Positions 1 to 7,991 of a stretch of DNA of 64,000 bases are shown in pieces. This DNA comes from Clostridium fungisolvens. Lineage in GTDB: Bacteria; Bacillota; Clostridia; Clostridiales; Clostridiaceae. The first letter of the stretch is position 1. Each line of letters starts with the position of its first letter. Made by a program: the position numbers and the translations under genes. The stretch is taken from positions 620,001 to 684,000 of the forward strand of contig NZ_BLZR01000001.1 in the NCBI RefSeq assembly GCF_014193895.1, in the 5' to 3' direction. The notes below the pieces were generated by a model, which was not told the origin of the DNA, did not search any database, and saw only the letters and a list, made by a program, of their open reading frames with translations.

Positions 1-1
1 A

Positions 2-970
2 AAAGTTGATAAATATGCTACTAAAATGGACACTATTATGCATTTAACCGCTTATGGTCCTAATGCTAGCAAAGCAATAGATGAAGCTTTTAAAAGAGTA
101 GATGAAATCGAAAAGATAGCAAGCAGCTCAATAGAGACCAGTGATGTAAATAAAATTAATGAAGCTGCAGGTAAAGAATATGTCAAGGTGCATCCTGAGA
201 TTGTTAAGATTATAAAAACTTCAATTGAGTATTCTAAGATCAGCAATGGAGCTTTTGATATAACTGTAAGCCCACTTATAAAACTGTGGGGAATTGGTAC
301 TGATGAAGAGAGAGTTCCAGCAGATTCTGAAATTAAGGATAAATTAGCACTTGTAGGTTATAAAAATATTAGTATTAATGAGTCAGACAATAGTGTTAAG
401 CTTATGAAAGCTGGTATGGCTATAGATCTTGGAGGCGTTGCTAAAGGATTTACAGCAGATGAAATAGTAAAGGTTTTTAAAAAGTATGGTGTCAATAGCG
501 CTATTATAAATCTTGGTGGTAGTTCCATATATACACTTGGAGTAAAACCAGATAAAACCTTATGGTCTGTTGCGATTCAGAACCCAAGGAAAGAAAAAAA
601 TGAAGGAAATATTGGCATTGTTAAACTAAATCAAGGCGCACTTTCTACCTCTGGAGATTATCAGAGATTTTTTATAAAGGATGGTAAGCGCTATCACCAT
701 ATACTAGATCCATTTACTGGGTATCCAGCAGATGCAGGGGTTATGAGTGATACGATACGTATTGACAGTAATATACCTGATTGTAATATGCTTGCTGACA
801 TTCTTACAAAGGTTACTTTTGTGAGTGGTGTGGATAAGGGAATGAAGATTATTGATAGTATAGAAGGAATCTCCTGTATGGCTGTAACTACAGATTTTAA
901 GATATATAAATCCTCAAAGTGGGATACCAAAATAGAAGAGCTAAGTCCTGATTTTAAGTTGGCAAATTAA
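2..970 (+). CDS. fmnB: FAD:protein FMN transferase (ApbE/FmnB), 5' end outside window
   Basis: Enzyme that moves FMN from FAD onto threonines of exported flavoproteins. Visible ApbE signatures are the MDTIMHLTAYG start of the fold, GGVAKGFTADEIV, INLGGSS, and STSGDYQRFF followed by YHHILDPFTGYPA, the conserved His/Asp/Thr region near the C-terminus that binds metal and FAD. The frame stays open upstream of the first ATG (base 26) to the window edge, and family members normally begin with a lipoprotein or signal segment before this point, so the gene is truncated by the window rather than starting here. It is followed after about 64 bases by the prenyltransferase of the same electron-transfer set. 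The family call is firm. The role as FmnB is inferred from the neighbours, because ApbE proteins also serve Rnf, Nqr and other flavoproteins. Confidence 0.9.
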   Translation, partial: KVDKYATKMDTIMHLTAYGPNASKAIDEAFKRVDEIEKIASSSIETSDVNKINEAAGKEYVKVHPEIVKIIKTSIEYSKISNGAFDITVSPLIKLWGIGTDEERVPADSEIKDKLALVGYKNISINESDNSVKLMKAGMAIDLGGVAKGFTADEIVKVFKKYGVNSAIINLGGSSIYTLGVKPDKTLWSVAIQNPRKEKNEGNIGIVKLNQGALSTSGDYQRFFIKDGKRYHHILDPFTGYPADAGVMSDTIRIDSNIPDCNMLADILTKVTFVSGVDKGMKIIDSIEGISCMAVTTDFKIYKSSKWDTKIEELSPDFKLAN

Positions 971-1034
971 TTAGCTTTTATTATTTATACTAAACAATTT
1001 TTTAAATTTGTGAAATACAATTGCGATGAAATGA

Positions 1035-1982
1035 GTGATAAATTTGTCAATCAGTAATTTTTTTGAGTTAGTGGAAGTAAAAACCAAACTAGCAAGCATG
1101 ATCCCATTTTCTTTAGGTTCAGCTTTTGCTATTTATAGATATAAAAGCTTTAACTTAAAGAATTTTATAATAATGTTTATTTCATTGATTTGCTTTGATA
1201 TGGCTACTACTGCAATTAATAATTACATAGATCATACAAAAGCAAAAAATAGCTCTGGAAATAATAGCTTACTTACTAAATACGGAGCAAATAAGTCAAA
1301 GGTATTATTGATAATCTTTACATTATTAGTAATAGCAACTACAGCAGGAATTATTCTTACATTAAATACAAATGTTATAGTTTTATTAATAGGGATTATT
1401 TCGTTTATAGTAGGGGTATTTTATACTTTTGGTCCTATTCCGATTTCAAGAATGCCCTTAGGAGAAGTATTCTCGGGATTTTTTATGGGGTTTGTAATTA
1501 TATTCTTGTCAGTGTATATTCATATTTTTGACACTAATATAATATCATTTACATATAAAAACAATATTCTAAGTGTTGGCATCAATCTGTTGGAGATTGC
1601 ATGTATATTTTTGTTTGCTATACCTGCTATAGGAGGAATAGCAAATATAATGCTTGCCAATAATATTTGTGATGTAGAAGAGGATATTCAAAATAATAGA
1701 TTTACTCTACCATATTATATAGGAAGGCCGATGGCTTTAAAGCTTTTTAAGCTATTATATTATATTGGATACGTAGATATAGTGTTGCTTGTAGCAGTAA
1801 AGGTGATTCCATTAGCTTCATTGATTATGCTTGTAACATTAATTAAAGTAAATAAAAATATTAAACTGTTCGAACAAAGACCTATAAAAAATGAAAACTT
1901 TGTCATTTCGGTTAAAAATTTTTTATTGATAAATGGTTCACAAACTATTATAATGATAATCATAGTAATGATATCAAAATAA
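1035..1982 (+). CDS. dmkA: UbiA-family prenyltransferase, DmkA-like (demethylmenaquinone synthesis)
   Basis: Integral membrane prenyltransferase of about 315 residues with roughly eight hydrophobic helices. It is expected to join a polyprenyl diphosphate to 1,4-dihydroxy-2-naphthoate. The first Asp-rich motif reads TTAINNYIDHTKAKN, a loose form of the usual NDxxDxxxD with the last Asp replaced. The second is ANNICDVEEDIQNNRFTLP, which fits the family better. The start is GTG: an in-frame TGA lies immediately upstream, and the only nearby alternative is a TTG three codons in. The ribosome site is weak. It sits between fmnB and ndh2, as expected for an extracellular electron transfer locus that makes its own quinone. 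The family is clear; the substrate is inferred from context and from the polyprenyl synthase four genes downstream. Confidence 0.85.
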   Translation: MINLSISNFFELVEVKTKLASMIPFSLGSAFAIYRYKSFNLKNFIIMFISLICFDMATTAINNYIDHTKAKNSSGNNSLLTKYGANKSKVLLIIFTLLVIATTAGIILTLNTNVIVLLIGIISFIVGVFYTFGPIPISRMPLGEVFSGFFMGFVIIFLSVYIHIFDTNIISFTYKNNILSVGINLLEIACIFLFAIPAIGGIANIMLANNICDVEEDIQNNRFTLPYYIGRPMALKLFKLLYYIGYVDIVLLVAVKVIPLASLIMLVTLIKVNKNIKLFEQRPIKNENFVISVKNFLLINGSQTIIMIIIVMISK

Positions 1983-2045
1983 TATGAAAAAAATGTGAAG
2001 AAAATATGAAAAAAGTGTGAAATAATGTGAAAAAGCGTGAAAAAA
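1983..2045 (+). repeat. Six helically phased TGAA/A-tract direct repeats upstream of ndh2
   Basis: Starting right after the dmkA stop codon, the motif (a/g)TgTGAAaaa occurs six times. The TGAA cores begin at 1985, 1996, 2007, 2018, 2028 and 2038, giving spacings of 11, 11, 11, 10 and 10 bases. A-tracts repeated every helical turn are expected to bend DNA. The array ends just before a likely promoter, so it may be a curved upstream activating element or a set of binding sites. Confidence 0.7.
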
Positions 2046-2048
2046 TGT

Positions 2049-2079
2049 TTGTAAAACTGATTCTATGATAAAATATAAT
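2049..2079 (+). promoter_or_regulatory. Probable promoter of ndh2 with a long leader
   Basis: TTGTAA (2049-2054) and TATAAT (2074-2079) are separated by 19 bases, directly downstream of the phased repeats. The long spacer and imperfect -35 suggest dependence on an activator or on DNA curvature. The resulting transcript would carry about 180 nt of leader before the GTG of ndh2. That leader includes a G-rich patch around 2168-2175 and 2197-2202, but I recognise no known riboswitch in it. Confidence 0.45.
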
Positions 2080-2266
2080 TAATTATGAGTAGAAATAAAA
2101 ATTTTTTATTAATAAAAGATTTTAATATAAATTATTTAAATTAATCCTTGAGGCAATATAAGCTCAGCGGGGCTCTAGTTTGAAAACCTTTTCTGTGGGG
2201 TTTGTTAACATATATTGATTATTGTGGAGTTTTGGTGAGTGAAAAATAAAGAATACGGGGTGGTAA

Positions 2267-4162
2267 GTGGTGTCAAAAAAGAATATTGTAATTTTAGGAG
2301 CAGGTTATGGCGGTGTACAAGCTGCAAAAATTTTAAGTAAGAAATACAAAAAAAATAACGATGTAGAAATCACACTAATTGACAGAAATCCAATTCATAC
2401 ACTAATGACAGAACTACATGAGGTAGCTGGGGGAAGAGTAGAGCCTGATTCAGTACAAGTTGATTTAAGAAAGATATTTTACAAGACTAAGGTTAATATT
2501 ATCACTGAAGAGGTAACAGCTGTAGATGTTAATAAACAAGTTTTAACTACAGAATTTAGTGAATATAAATATGATTATTTGATCTTAGGTACAGGAAGTG
2601 AGCCAGCTTATTTTGGAATACCAGGAGTTAAGGAAAACGGATTCTCTCTTTGGTCACTAAATGATGCTCTTAAGATAAGACATCACATTGAGGAGATGTT
2701 CAAGCTTGCTAGTAGAGAAAGAAATGCTCAAAAAAGACAAGCTATGCTTACTTTTGCTGTTGCAGGTGCTGGGTTTACTGGTATTGAGATGCTTGGGGAA
2801 CTTATGGAGTGGAAAAAGAAACTTTGTAAGGAATATAATGTAGATATAAATGATGTTAAACTAATGGTTATAGAAGCATTAGGAAGTATCCTTAACATAT
2901 TAGATGACAAAATGGCATTAAAAGCAGAAAACTACATGCTTAAACATAAGGTTGAAATATTGAAGAATTCTGCTATCACAGAAGTTACTCCAGAAGAAGT
3001 AAGCCTTAAGGATGGAAGAAAGATTTCAACAAGAACATTAATTTGGACTTGTGGAGTACAGGGAAATTCTTTTGCTAAAGAATTTGGACTAACTCTAAAC
3101 AATAGAGGAAGAGTAAGCACTAACGAATTTATGCAATCACTTGATAAAGAAAATGTTTATGTTGTAGGTGATGCAGCCTTCTTAGAAGAAAATTCAAAGC
3201 CATTACCTCAAATAGTTGAGGCAGCTCTTCAAACAGCTGAAACCGTATCACATAATATCATAGCTGATATTGAAAATAAAGAGAAAAAAGCATTTAAATC
3301 AAATTATCATGGTTTCATGGTTTCGATTGGTGGTCGTTATGCAGTTGCAGATGTAGGTGGAATGAAATTAACAGGATTCCTTGCTACAGCGATGAAACAT
3401 GTAGTAAATCTACACTATTTATTTGGTGTTGGTGGATTTTATTTAATATTCAGATACTTATTCCATGAATTCTTTGATATTAAGGAAAGACGTTCAATAT
3501 TAGGAGGCCATGCATCAGCTAAATCTCCGTCATTTTGGTTAATTCCTTTAAGATTATATATAGGTTCAATGTGGGTACTTGAGGCATTGAAGAAGTTAAT
3601 CGGTGAACAAACTTGGGCAAATGCTTCAGGCTTTGGAAAAATAACTTCTGGACTTGGACCAGACAGCTGGTTTAGAAGTGGAAATATTAAGTTACCTTTT
3701 GACTGGTTATTAGATGGTACTGCAAGTGCTTCGGCTACAACAGAAGGAGCAACTACTCAAGTTACTCCTATACTAAGCAGTATGCCAGGATTTTTTAAAG
3801 CTATTATGAAGATTATGATACCAAACCCAGACGTAGCTATTTGGTTCCAAAGAATTGTTGTTTGTACAGAACTTGCTATAGGGTTATGCCTTTTAGCTGG
3901 ATTATTTACTTGGCTTGCAAGTGCAGCTTCAGCCTTCTTAACTGTTAACTTTGTTTTATCAGCAATGGCTGGATATGATATACTTTGGTTCTTCTTTGGT
4001 GGTATAGCTCTTATGGCTGGTGCAGGAAAATCAGTTGGACTTGACTACTATGTGATGCCTTGGTTAGGTAAGATTTTAGGAAACTTCTGGCTTGGAAAAC
4101 AAAAGCCATTATATAAAGATGAAACTTCAGTATACAGCAATGGAACCTCAGCTAAACTTTAA
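2267..4162 (+). CDS. ndh2: Type II NADH dehydrogenase with C-terminal DoxX-like membrane domain (Ndh2)
   Basis: Single-subunit NADH:quinone oxidoreductase of 631 residues. Residues 1 to about 400 are a two-dinucleotide flavoprotein: IVILGAGYGGVQAAK near the N-terminus binds FAD, FAVAGAGFTGIEMLGEL near residue 165 binds NADH, and VYVVGDAAF with a following PQIVEAALQTA is the C-terminal FAD signature. From about residue 415 the protein continues into a DoxX-like segment with several hydrophobic helices. Ordinary NDH-2 proteins stop near 400 residues, whereas the Ndh2 of the Listeria electron-transfer locus has this same long membrane extension. The start is GTG GTG behind a GGGGTGG-type site. 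It is expected to pass NADH electrons to demethylmenaquinone at the membrane. Only 24 bases separate it from eetA, so they are co-transcribed. Confidence 0.92.
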   Translation: MVSKKNIVILGAGYGGVQAAKILSKKYKKNNDVEITLIDRNPIHTLMTELHEVAGGRVEPDSVQVDLRKIFYKTKVNIITEEVTAVDVNKQVLTTEFSEYKYDYLILGTGSEPAYFGIPGVKENGFSLWSLNDALKIRHHIEEMFKLASRERNAQKRQAMLTFAVAGAGFTGIEMLGELMEWKKKLCKEYNVDINDVKLMVIEALGSILNILDDKMALKAENYMLKHKVEILKNSAITEVTPEEVSLKDGRKISTRTLIWTCGVQGNSFAKEFGLTLNNRGRVSTNEFMQSLDKENVYVVGDAAFLEENSKPLPQIVEAALQTAETVSHNIIADIENKEKKAFKSNYHGFMVSIGGRYAVADVGGMKLTGFLATAMKHVVNLHYLFGVGGFYLIFRYLFHEFFDIKERRSILGGHASAKSPSFWLIPLRLYIGSMWVLEALKKLIGEQTWANASGFGKITSGLGPDSWFRSGNIKLPFDWLLDGTASASATTEGATTQVTPILSSMPGFFKAIMKIMIPNPDVAIWFQRIVVCTELAIGLCLLAGLFTWLASAASAFLTVNFVLSAMAGYDILWFFFGGIALMAGAGKSVGLDYYVMPWLGKILGNFWLGKQKPLYKDETSVYSNGTSAKL

Positions 4163-4186
4163 AAAAGGTGATGAAAAGAGGTAATA

Positions 4187-4567
4187 ATGAAAAAATGGGA
4201 TGTAATCATAATAGTTGCACTAATTATAATCTCATTCATTCCTGAAGGTGTGATGCTTGTTACAAATTTAAATAAGCATGACAGTCTGTATGTAGAGGTA
4301 TATTCACAGGGGAAGTTATTTAAAAAACTTCCTCTGAAAAAAGATTCTGAGAAAGTAACCTTTACACTAAAGAATGAACTAGGGGAAAATGTTGTTGAAA
4401 TAAATAATGGACAAGTGAAGGTCATTGATGCAGACTGTTATGACAAAATATGTGTAAAAGCTCATGCTATCAGCAAACCTGGTGAATCTATAATATGTTT
4501 ACCGCATAAGGTAGTTGTGAGGGTAATAGGTGAAGGAGAACAGGAGACGGATGAACAATCCTTTTGA
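4187..4567 (+). CDS. eetA: EetA-like NusG domain II protein
   Basis: Protein of 126 residues with one N-terminal membrane anchor (residues about 5-25) and an exported beta domain of the NusG_II family. The hallmark DADCYDKICVKAHAISKPGE, followed by IICLPHKVVV, holds three cysteines. Domains of this kind are encoded next to Gx-transporter and polyprenyl synthase genes in electron-transfer loci, where the protein is called EetA. Its exact role is not known: it is needed for extracellular electron transfer in Listeria and may help assemble or link the flavin-carrying proteins. The gene ends 10 bases before eetB. Confidence 0.85.
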   Translation: MKKWDVIIIVALIIISFIPEGVMLVTNLNKHDSLYVEVYSQGKLFKKLPLKKDSEKVTFTLKNELGENVVEINNGQVKVIDADCYDKICVKAHAISKPGESIICLPHKVVVRVIGEGEQETDEQSF

Positions 4568-4577
4568 GGTGGTTTAA

Positions 4578-5108
4578 ATGATAAAAACTCGAAAGATGGT
4601 ATTCTTATCATTGCTTATAGCTCAGGCACTGGTGCTTCATATTGTTGAGGGCATGATACCAGTACCCTTTATAACTCCAGGAGCGAAACTTGGCTTGGCT
4701 AATATTGTGACTGTTGTATCACTGTATTCCTTTGGTGAAATTGAAACTCTCGTAGTTATTATAGTTAGATTACTGCTAGCATCTATGTTTGGAGGGAGTA
4801 TATCTAGTCTATTATATAGTATTGCTGGGGCATTATTCAGCTTTATTATAATGGTAATTATAAAGAGAATAGGTAAAGATAATGTGACTTTAGTAGGTGT
4901 TAGTGCTGCAGGATCAGTTTTTCATAACATTGGTCAAATTACTATGGCTGCATTGATAGTTCAAAATGTAAATATAAGTTTATATCTTCCCGTTTTAACA
5001 ATAGCAGGAATCGGTACAGGCTTTTTTGTTGGGTTAACTTCTAGATATACTTTAAACCATCTAAATAAGCTAAACGCAACTACTAAACTATTTGACGATA
5101 AAGGGTGA
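4578..5108 (+). CDS. eetB: EetB / Gx transporter family membrane protein
   Basis: Hydrophobic protein of 176 residues with about five or six membrane helices, of the Hpre_diP_synt_I (Gx transporter) family, which resembles ECF transporter S-components. The N-terminal half carries the family pattern PFITPGAKLGLANIVTVVSL. Older annotation calls it heptaprenyl diphosphate synthase component I because it lies beside the synthase, but its sequence is that of a transporter and not of a prenyl synthase. In the Listeria locus the equivalent gene is eetB. The ATG follows a good GAGGTGG site. Its end lies four bases before the dmkB start, indicating translational coupling. Confidence 0.85.
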   Translation: MIKTRKMVFLSLLIAQALVLHIVEGMIPVPFITPGAKLGLANIVTVVSLYSFGEIETLVVIIVRLLLASMFGGSISSLLYSIAGALFSFIIMVIIKRIGKDNVTLVGVSAAGSVFHNIGQITMAALIVQNVNISLYLPVLTIAGIGTGFFVGLTSRYTLNHLNKLNATTKLFDDKG

Positions 5109-5112
5109 TTAC

Positions 5113-6078
5113 ATGGATAAATTTTGGAGTGAATATCCAGTTGTGAATAATGATTTAGAAGAAGTCATTAAAATAATAAAAAAGAATATTAAGTGTAAAG
5201 AAAAGCTTGTTGAGAATGCAATATTAGAACTAGTAAATTCAGGTGGTAAACTGCTTAGGCCAGCATTCTTAATTATTGCTGCAAGATTTGGTGAGTTTAA
5301 GGAAGATGAGATTTATCCTCTGGCGGCTGTACTTGAGATGTTACATATGGCTACTTTAGTTCATGATGATATAGTAGATGACTCCAAACTTAGAAGAGGA
5401 ACTGAAACTGTTCAATCTAAATATGGTAAAGATTATGCGGTGTATATAGGGGACTTTTTATTCTGTAGATGCTTTAAAATTTTATCTGAGCATTCTACTT
5501 TAAAAAATATTAAAGCAGATTCAAATGTTATGTCTAGAATCTGTATGGGAGAAATAGAACAATTCTCTTCAAAATATAATAAACAAGTGTCAGTAAAAAG
5601 ATACTTAAAAAGAATATCTTCAAAGACTGCAGAACTATTTTCATTAAGTTTCTATAGTGGTGCTGCTGCAAGTGGATGTGATGAAAGATTAGCTAGAAAG
5701 CTTTCTAACATCGGACATAATATAGGTATGGCATTTCAAATAATCGATGATATTTTAGATTATACTGGTAGTGAGGAAGTAGTTGGTAAGTCAATAGGGA
5801 CTGATATAAAACAAGGTCTTTATACTTTACCTCTAATATATGTACTAGAGAAGAAAAATTCTAATTTATCCTCAATTCTTGATAAGGAATCTCTTGAGGA
5901 TAAGGATATTAAGGAGATTGCCGATATAGTGAAGAGCTTTGGAGGAATCGAAAAATCTAGGGCATTAGCAGAAAGATACACTAATAAAGCTTTTAATTTA
6001 ATCAATACTCTACCAGAAGGTGAAAATAAAAATATCTTATTAAAGACAACAGAAAAGTTATTAGTAAGATTTTATTAG
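5113..6078 (+). CDS. dmkB: Polyprenyl diphosphate synthase (DmkB-like)
   Basis: Trans-isoprenyl diphosphate synthase of 321 residues that builds the quinone side chain. The two Asp-rich magnesium sites are plain: LVHDDIVDDSKLRRG (first) and FQIIDDILDYTG (second). GGKLLRPAF near the N-terminus is the usual isopentenyl diphosphate site. The frame is open from 5092 inside eetB, but the ATG at 5113 follows an AAAGGGTGATT ribosome site and gives the normal family N-terminus, so it is chosen. It should supply DmkA with its prenyl donor. It ends the operon; a new promoter follows before the lipoprotein gene. Confidence 0.88.
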   Translation: MDKFWSEYPVVNNDLEEVIKIIKKNIKCKEKLVENAILELVNSGGKLLRPAFLIIAARFGEFKEDEIYPLAAVLEMLHMATLVHDDIVDDSKLRRGTETVQSKYGKDYAVYIGDFLFCRCFKILSEHSTLKNIKADSNVMSRICMGEIEQFSSKYNKQVSVKRYLKRISSKTAELFSLSFYSGAAASGCDERLARKLSNIGHNIGMAFQIIDDILDYTGSEEVVGKSIGTDIKQGLYTLPLIYVLEKKNSNLSSILDKESLEDKDIKEIADIVKSFGGIEKSRALAERYTNKAFNLINTLPEGENKNILLKTTEKLLVRFY

Positions 6079-6163
6079 ATAAAGATTGTAAATGATTAAT
6101 TAGGTGGATTTAATTTTTTAAAAAGTATTTATTGTTTATAGATATAAGGATAATTGTGATGTG

Positions 6164-6193
6164 TTAACGTCTTTTTATCCATTATATTATAAT
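6164..6193 (+). promoter_or_regulatory. Likely promoter of the lipoprotein gene
   Basis: TTAACG (6164-6169) and TATAAT (6188-6193) with an 18-base spacer lie just ahead of a very strong AAGGGGG ribosome site. A small inverted repeat (GGATAA/TTATCC) spans the -35 box and could be an operator. Confidence 0.4.
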
Positions 6194-6225
6194 AAATTTA
6201 AAAACAATTTAAGGGGGATTTTTTT

Positions 6226-6786
6226 ATGAAAATCAAAGCAATACTATTATCAACTGTTATGGCAGCAGCACTATTAGCTGGATGTGGTTCTAAGGAAGCT
6301 ACAACAACTAAAACAACAGAACCAGCAAAAACTGCAACTACTGATGCAGTAGCATCAGCATCAGTAACAGACAATGCAGATGTTTTTGCTAAAACAATAG
6401 GAAAAGATGGAAAATGGATAATCGCTATTACAAAGGATATGACAGTAAACAAGGACCTAGTATTAGAAGGTGAATACAAGAATGGTAAAAAAGATGCTGC
6501 TGGTAAAGAAACTTTACAAAGAAAGATAGCTCTTTACACTCAAGATGCTAACCACAAAGTAACAGCTAGATTTACATTAACAGCTCCAAAAATAACTATA
6601 AAGAGCCCAGTAGCTAGTATCCAACACGGAACTTTCAAGGGTGATGTATATGTTGAAACTAATGATTTCCAATTAGTTGATGCTACAGTTGATGGAAACA
6701 TCTACTTCAAAGACGATGCTGCTAAAGCTGGATTCAAGATGGATGCTACTTCAAAAGTAACTGGTAAGCAAGAAGTAAAGAAGTAA
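6226..6786 (+). CDS. Small lipoprotein of unknown function
   Basis: Protein of 186 residues with a classic lipoprotein signal: a short basic start, a hydrophobic stretch, and the lipobox LLAGC with the Cys at position 20. A Thr/Ala/Lys linker follows to about residue 45. The rest is beta-rich with alternating hydrophobic residues (SPVASIQHGTFKGDVYVET, VDATVDGNIYF), suggestive of a small beta-solenoid like polymer-forming coat proteins. I do not recognise a family with certainty. It has no FMN-attachment motif of the D/S-G-A-S/T type, so it is not PplA despite lying after the electron-transfer genes. The strong ribosome site and regular codon choice imply high expression. It ends at a bidirectional terminator. 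Confidence 0.75.
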   Translation: MKIKAILLSTVMAAALLAGCGSKEATTTKTTEPAKTATTDAVASASVTDNADVFAKTIGKDGKWIIAITKDMTVNKDLVLEGEYKNGKKDAAGKETLQRKIALYTQDANHKVTARFTLTAPKITIKSPVASIQHGTFKGDVYVETNDFQLVDATVDGNIYFKDDAAKAGFKMDATSKVTGKQEVKK

Positions 6787-6829
6787 TTATATAATCTTTA
6801 ATAATTAAAGATTGCTAACTTATAAAGAG

Positions 6830-6862
6830 AAAACGGTTAATCGATAGATTAACCGTTTTTTT
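6830..6862. terminator. Bidirectional intrinsic terminator
   Basis: A 13-bp perfect stem (arms 6830-6842 and 6847-6859, loop GATA) flanked by A and T runs, between the convergent lipoprotein and AraC genes. It can serve both. Confidence 0.92.
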
Positions 6863-6875
6863 ACTTTTACTTTAT

Positions 6876-7769
6876 TTACACATTATTTATAAAAGTCATA
6901 TTATAAGCATTTTTAAATTGTTTAGGAGTTAAGTTTTCATGTTTTTTAAACAACTTAAGAAAGTATTTGTCATCTATAAAGCCTAGTTCATGAGCGATTT
7001 CCTTTGTACTTAAATTTGAATTGCATAGTAATTGTTTTGCTTTAGATATTCTAAGGTAATTTATATATTGCTGCATACTCATCCCCATTCTTTTCTTAAA
7101 ATAACGGGCTAGGTACTCTTTTGAAAAATTAAATTCATGAGATACATTTCTCAAGGATATGTTTTGAGTCATATGAATCTTTATCCACTGTAACATTTCT
7201 GGCAAGATATCATCCTCATTTGGTTTCTCAACAGAAGAATTAAAATTTAATATAACTTGTTCAGTAATCTCTATTAAAAGAGCTGTGAGGCTGTAGTTCA
7301 CACTATGCTTAGTATAATAAGCTGATTGTGATAGGTGAAGTAGTTGTCTGAATAAAACGTTTATCCTATCTAGATTTAAGTTTTTACATATAGTAGGGAT
7401 TAATATGCTTGAATTCAAACCGTTAAAATACGGATTGCTGTTAGCAATGGCTACTTCAGATCTAGCATCAAAAGCGTTTTGAATTTTACAAGAATCATTG
7501 CAAAAAAAGTGAAGCCAATAGAAGGATGTTCCTTTATCAGAGTAATCATACCCCTTATGTTTACGCTCAGGCTCTAGCAATAAAAGGTCTCCTTCCTTTA
7601 GTTCATATTTTTCGTCATCTTGCTGTATATACATAGTACCTTTGTTCATTATAATAAGCTCATAATTATCAATAATTCTCTCCATATGTAGCCATCTATA
7701 ATCAGAGGTAAAGTTTCCGCAATTTGAAAAAATTAAAGGAGAACTAATATCTGCTTTAAGATATCTCAT
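6876..7769 (-). CDS. AraC-family transcriptional regulator with cupin sensor domain
   Basis: Protein of 297 residues. Residues about 20-100 form a cupin-like sugar-binding beta barrel (MYIQQDDEKYELKEGDLLLLEPERKH). Residues about 195-290 hold the two helix-turn-helix units of the AraC family (ISLRNVSHEFNFSKEYLARYF and STKEIAHELGFIDDKYFLKLF, ending NLTPKQFKNAY). The gene is divergent from the GH127 gene across 222 bases, the usual layout for a local sugar-responsive activator, so it probably controls that enzyme in response to arabinose-containing sugars. The inducer is not shown by the sequence. It shares the convergent terminator with the lipoprotein gene. Confidence 0.88.
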   Translation of the reverse strand: MRYLKADISSPLIFSNCGNFTSDYRWLHMERIIDNYELIIMNKGTMYIQQDDEKYELKEGDLLLLEPERKHKGYDYSDKGTSFYWLHFFCNDSCKIQNAFDARSEVAIANSNPYFNGLNSSILIPTICKNLNLDRINVLFRQLLHLSQSAYYTKHSVNYSLTALLIEITEQVILNFNSSVEKPNEDDILPEMLQWIKIHMTQNISLRNVSHEFNFSKEYLARYFKKRMGMSMQQYINYLRISKAKQLLCNSNLSTKEIAHELGFIDDKYFLKLFKKHENLTPKQFKNAYNMTFINNV

Positions 7770-7991
7770 TAGTCAATATTCGCCACCTTTTGTTAATATA
7801 ATCTACCGACAACGGTTTAATATTCTGTCATAGTAATATTGTACAAGATATGTTTGGATGAGTAAAACTAATATAATACACTTTTTATTTTTAAGTAAAT
7901 ACTTGTTCTTCTATTTCCAGAAAAGTCAGGAGAGAACACAGTACTAAGGGAAGGTGTATTATCGATTTTTTAAGGGGGGATTAAGAGATTT

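Noticed and set aside
2205..2225. TTTGTTAACATATATTGATTA as a Rex (NADH-sensing) operator
   Set aside because: Only one half-site (TTGTTAA) is good and the second half does not pair; too weak to call.
2141..2230. G-rich leader of ndh2 considered as an FMN, c-di-GMP or other known riboswitch
   Set aside because: None of the conserved blocks I know of these riboswitches is present; kept only as an unexplained leader.
4578..5108. Annotation as heptaprenyl diphosphate synthase component I
   Set aside because: The protein is a multi-pass membrane protein without Asp-rich prenyl synthase motifs; a transporter-like EetB role fits better.
6226..6786. Lipoprotein considered as PplA, the FMN-carrying partner of the electron-transfer locus
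   Set aside because: It has no FMN_bind domain and no D/S-G-A-S/T attachment motif, and has its own promoter and a different fold.
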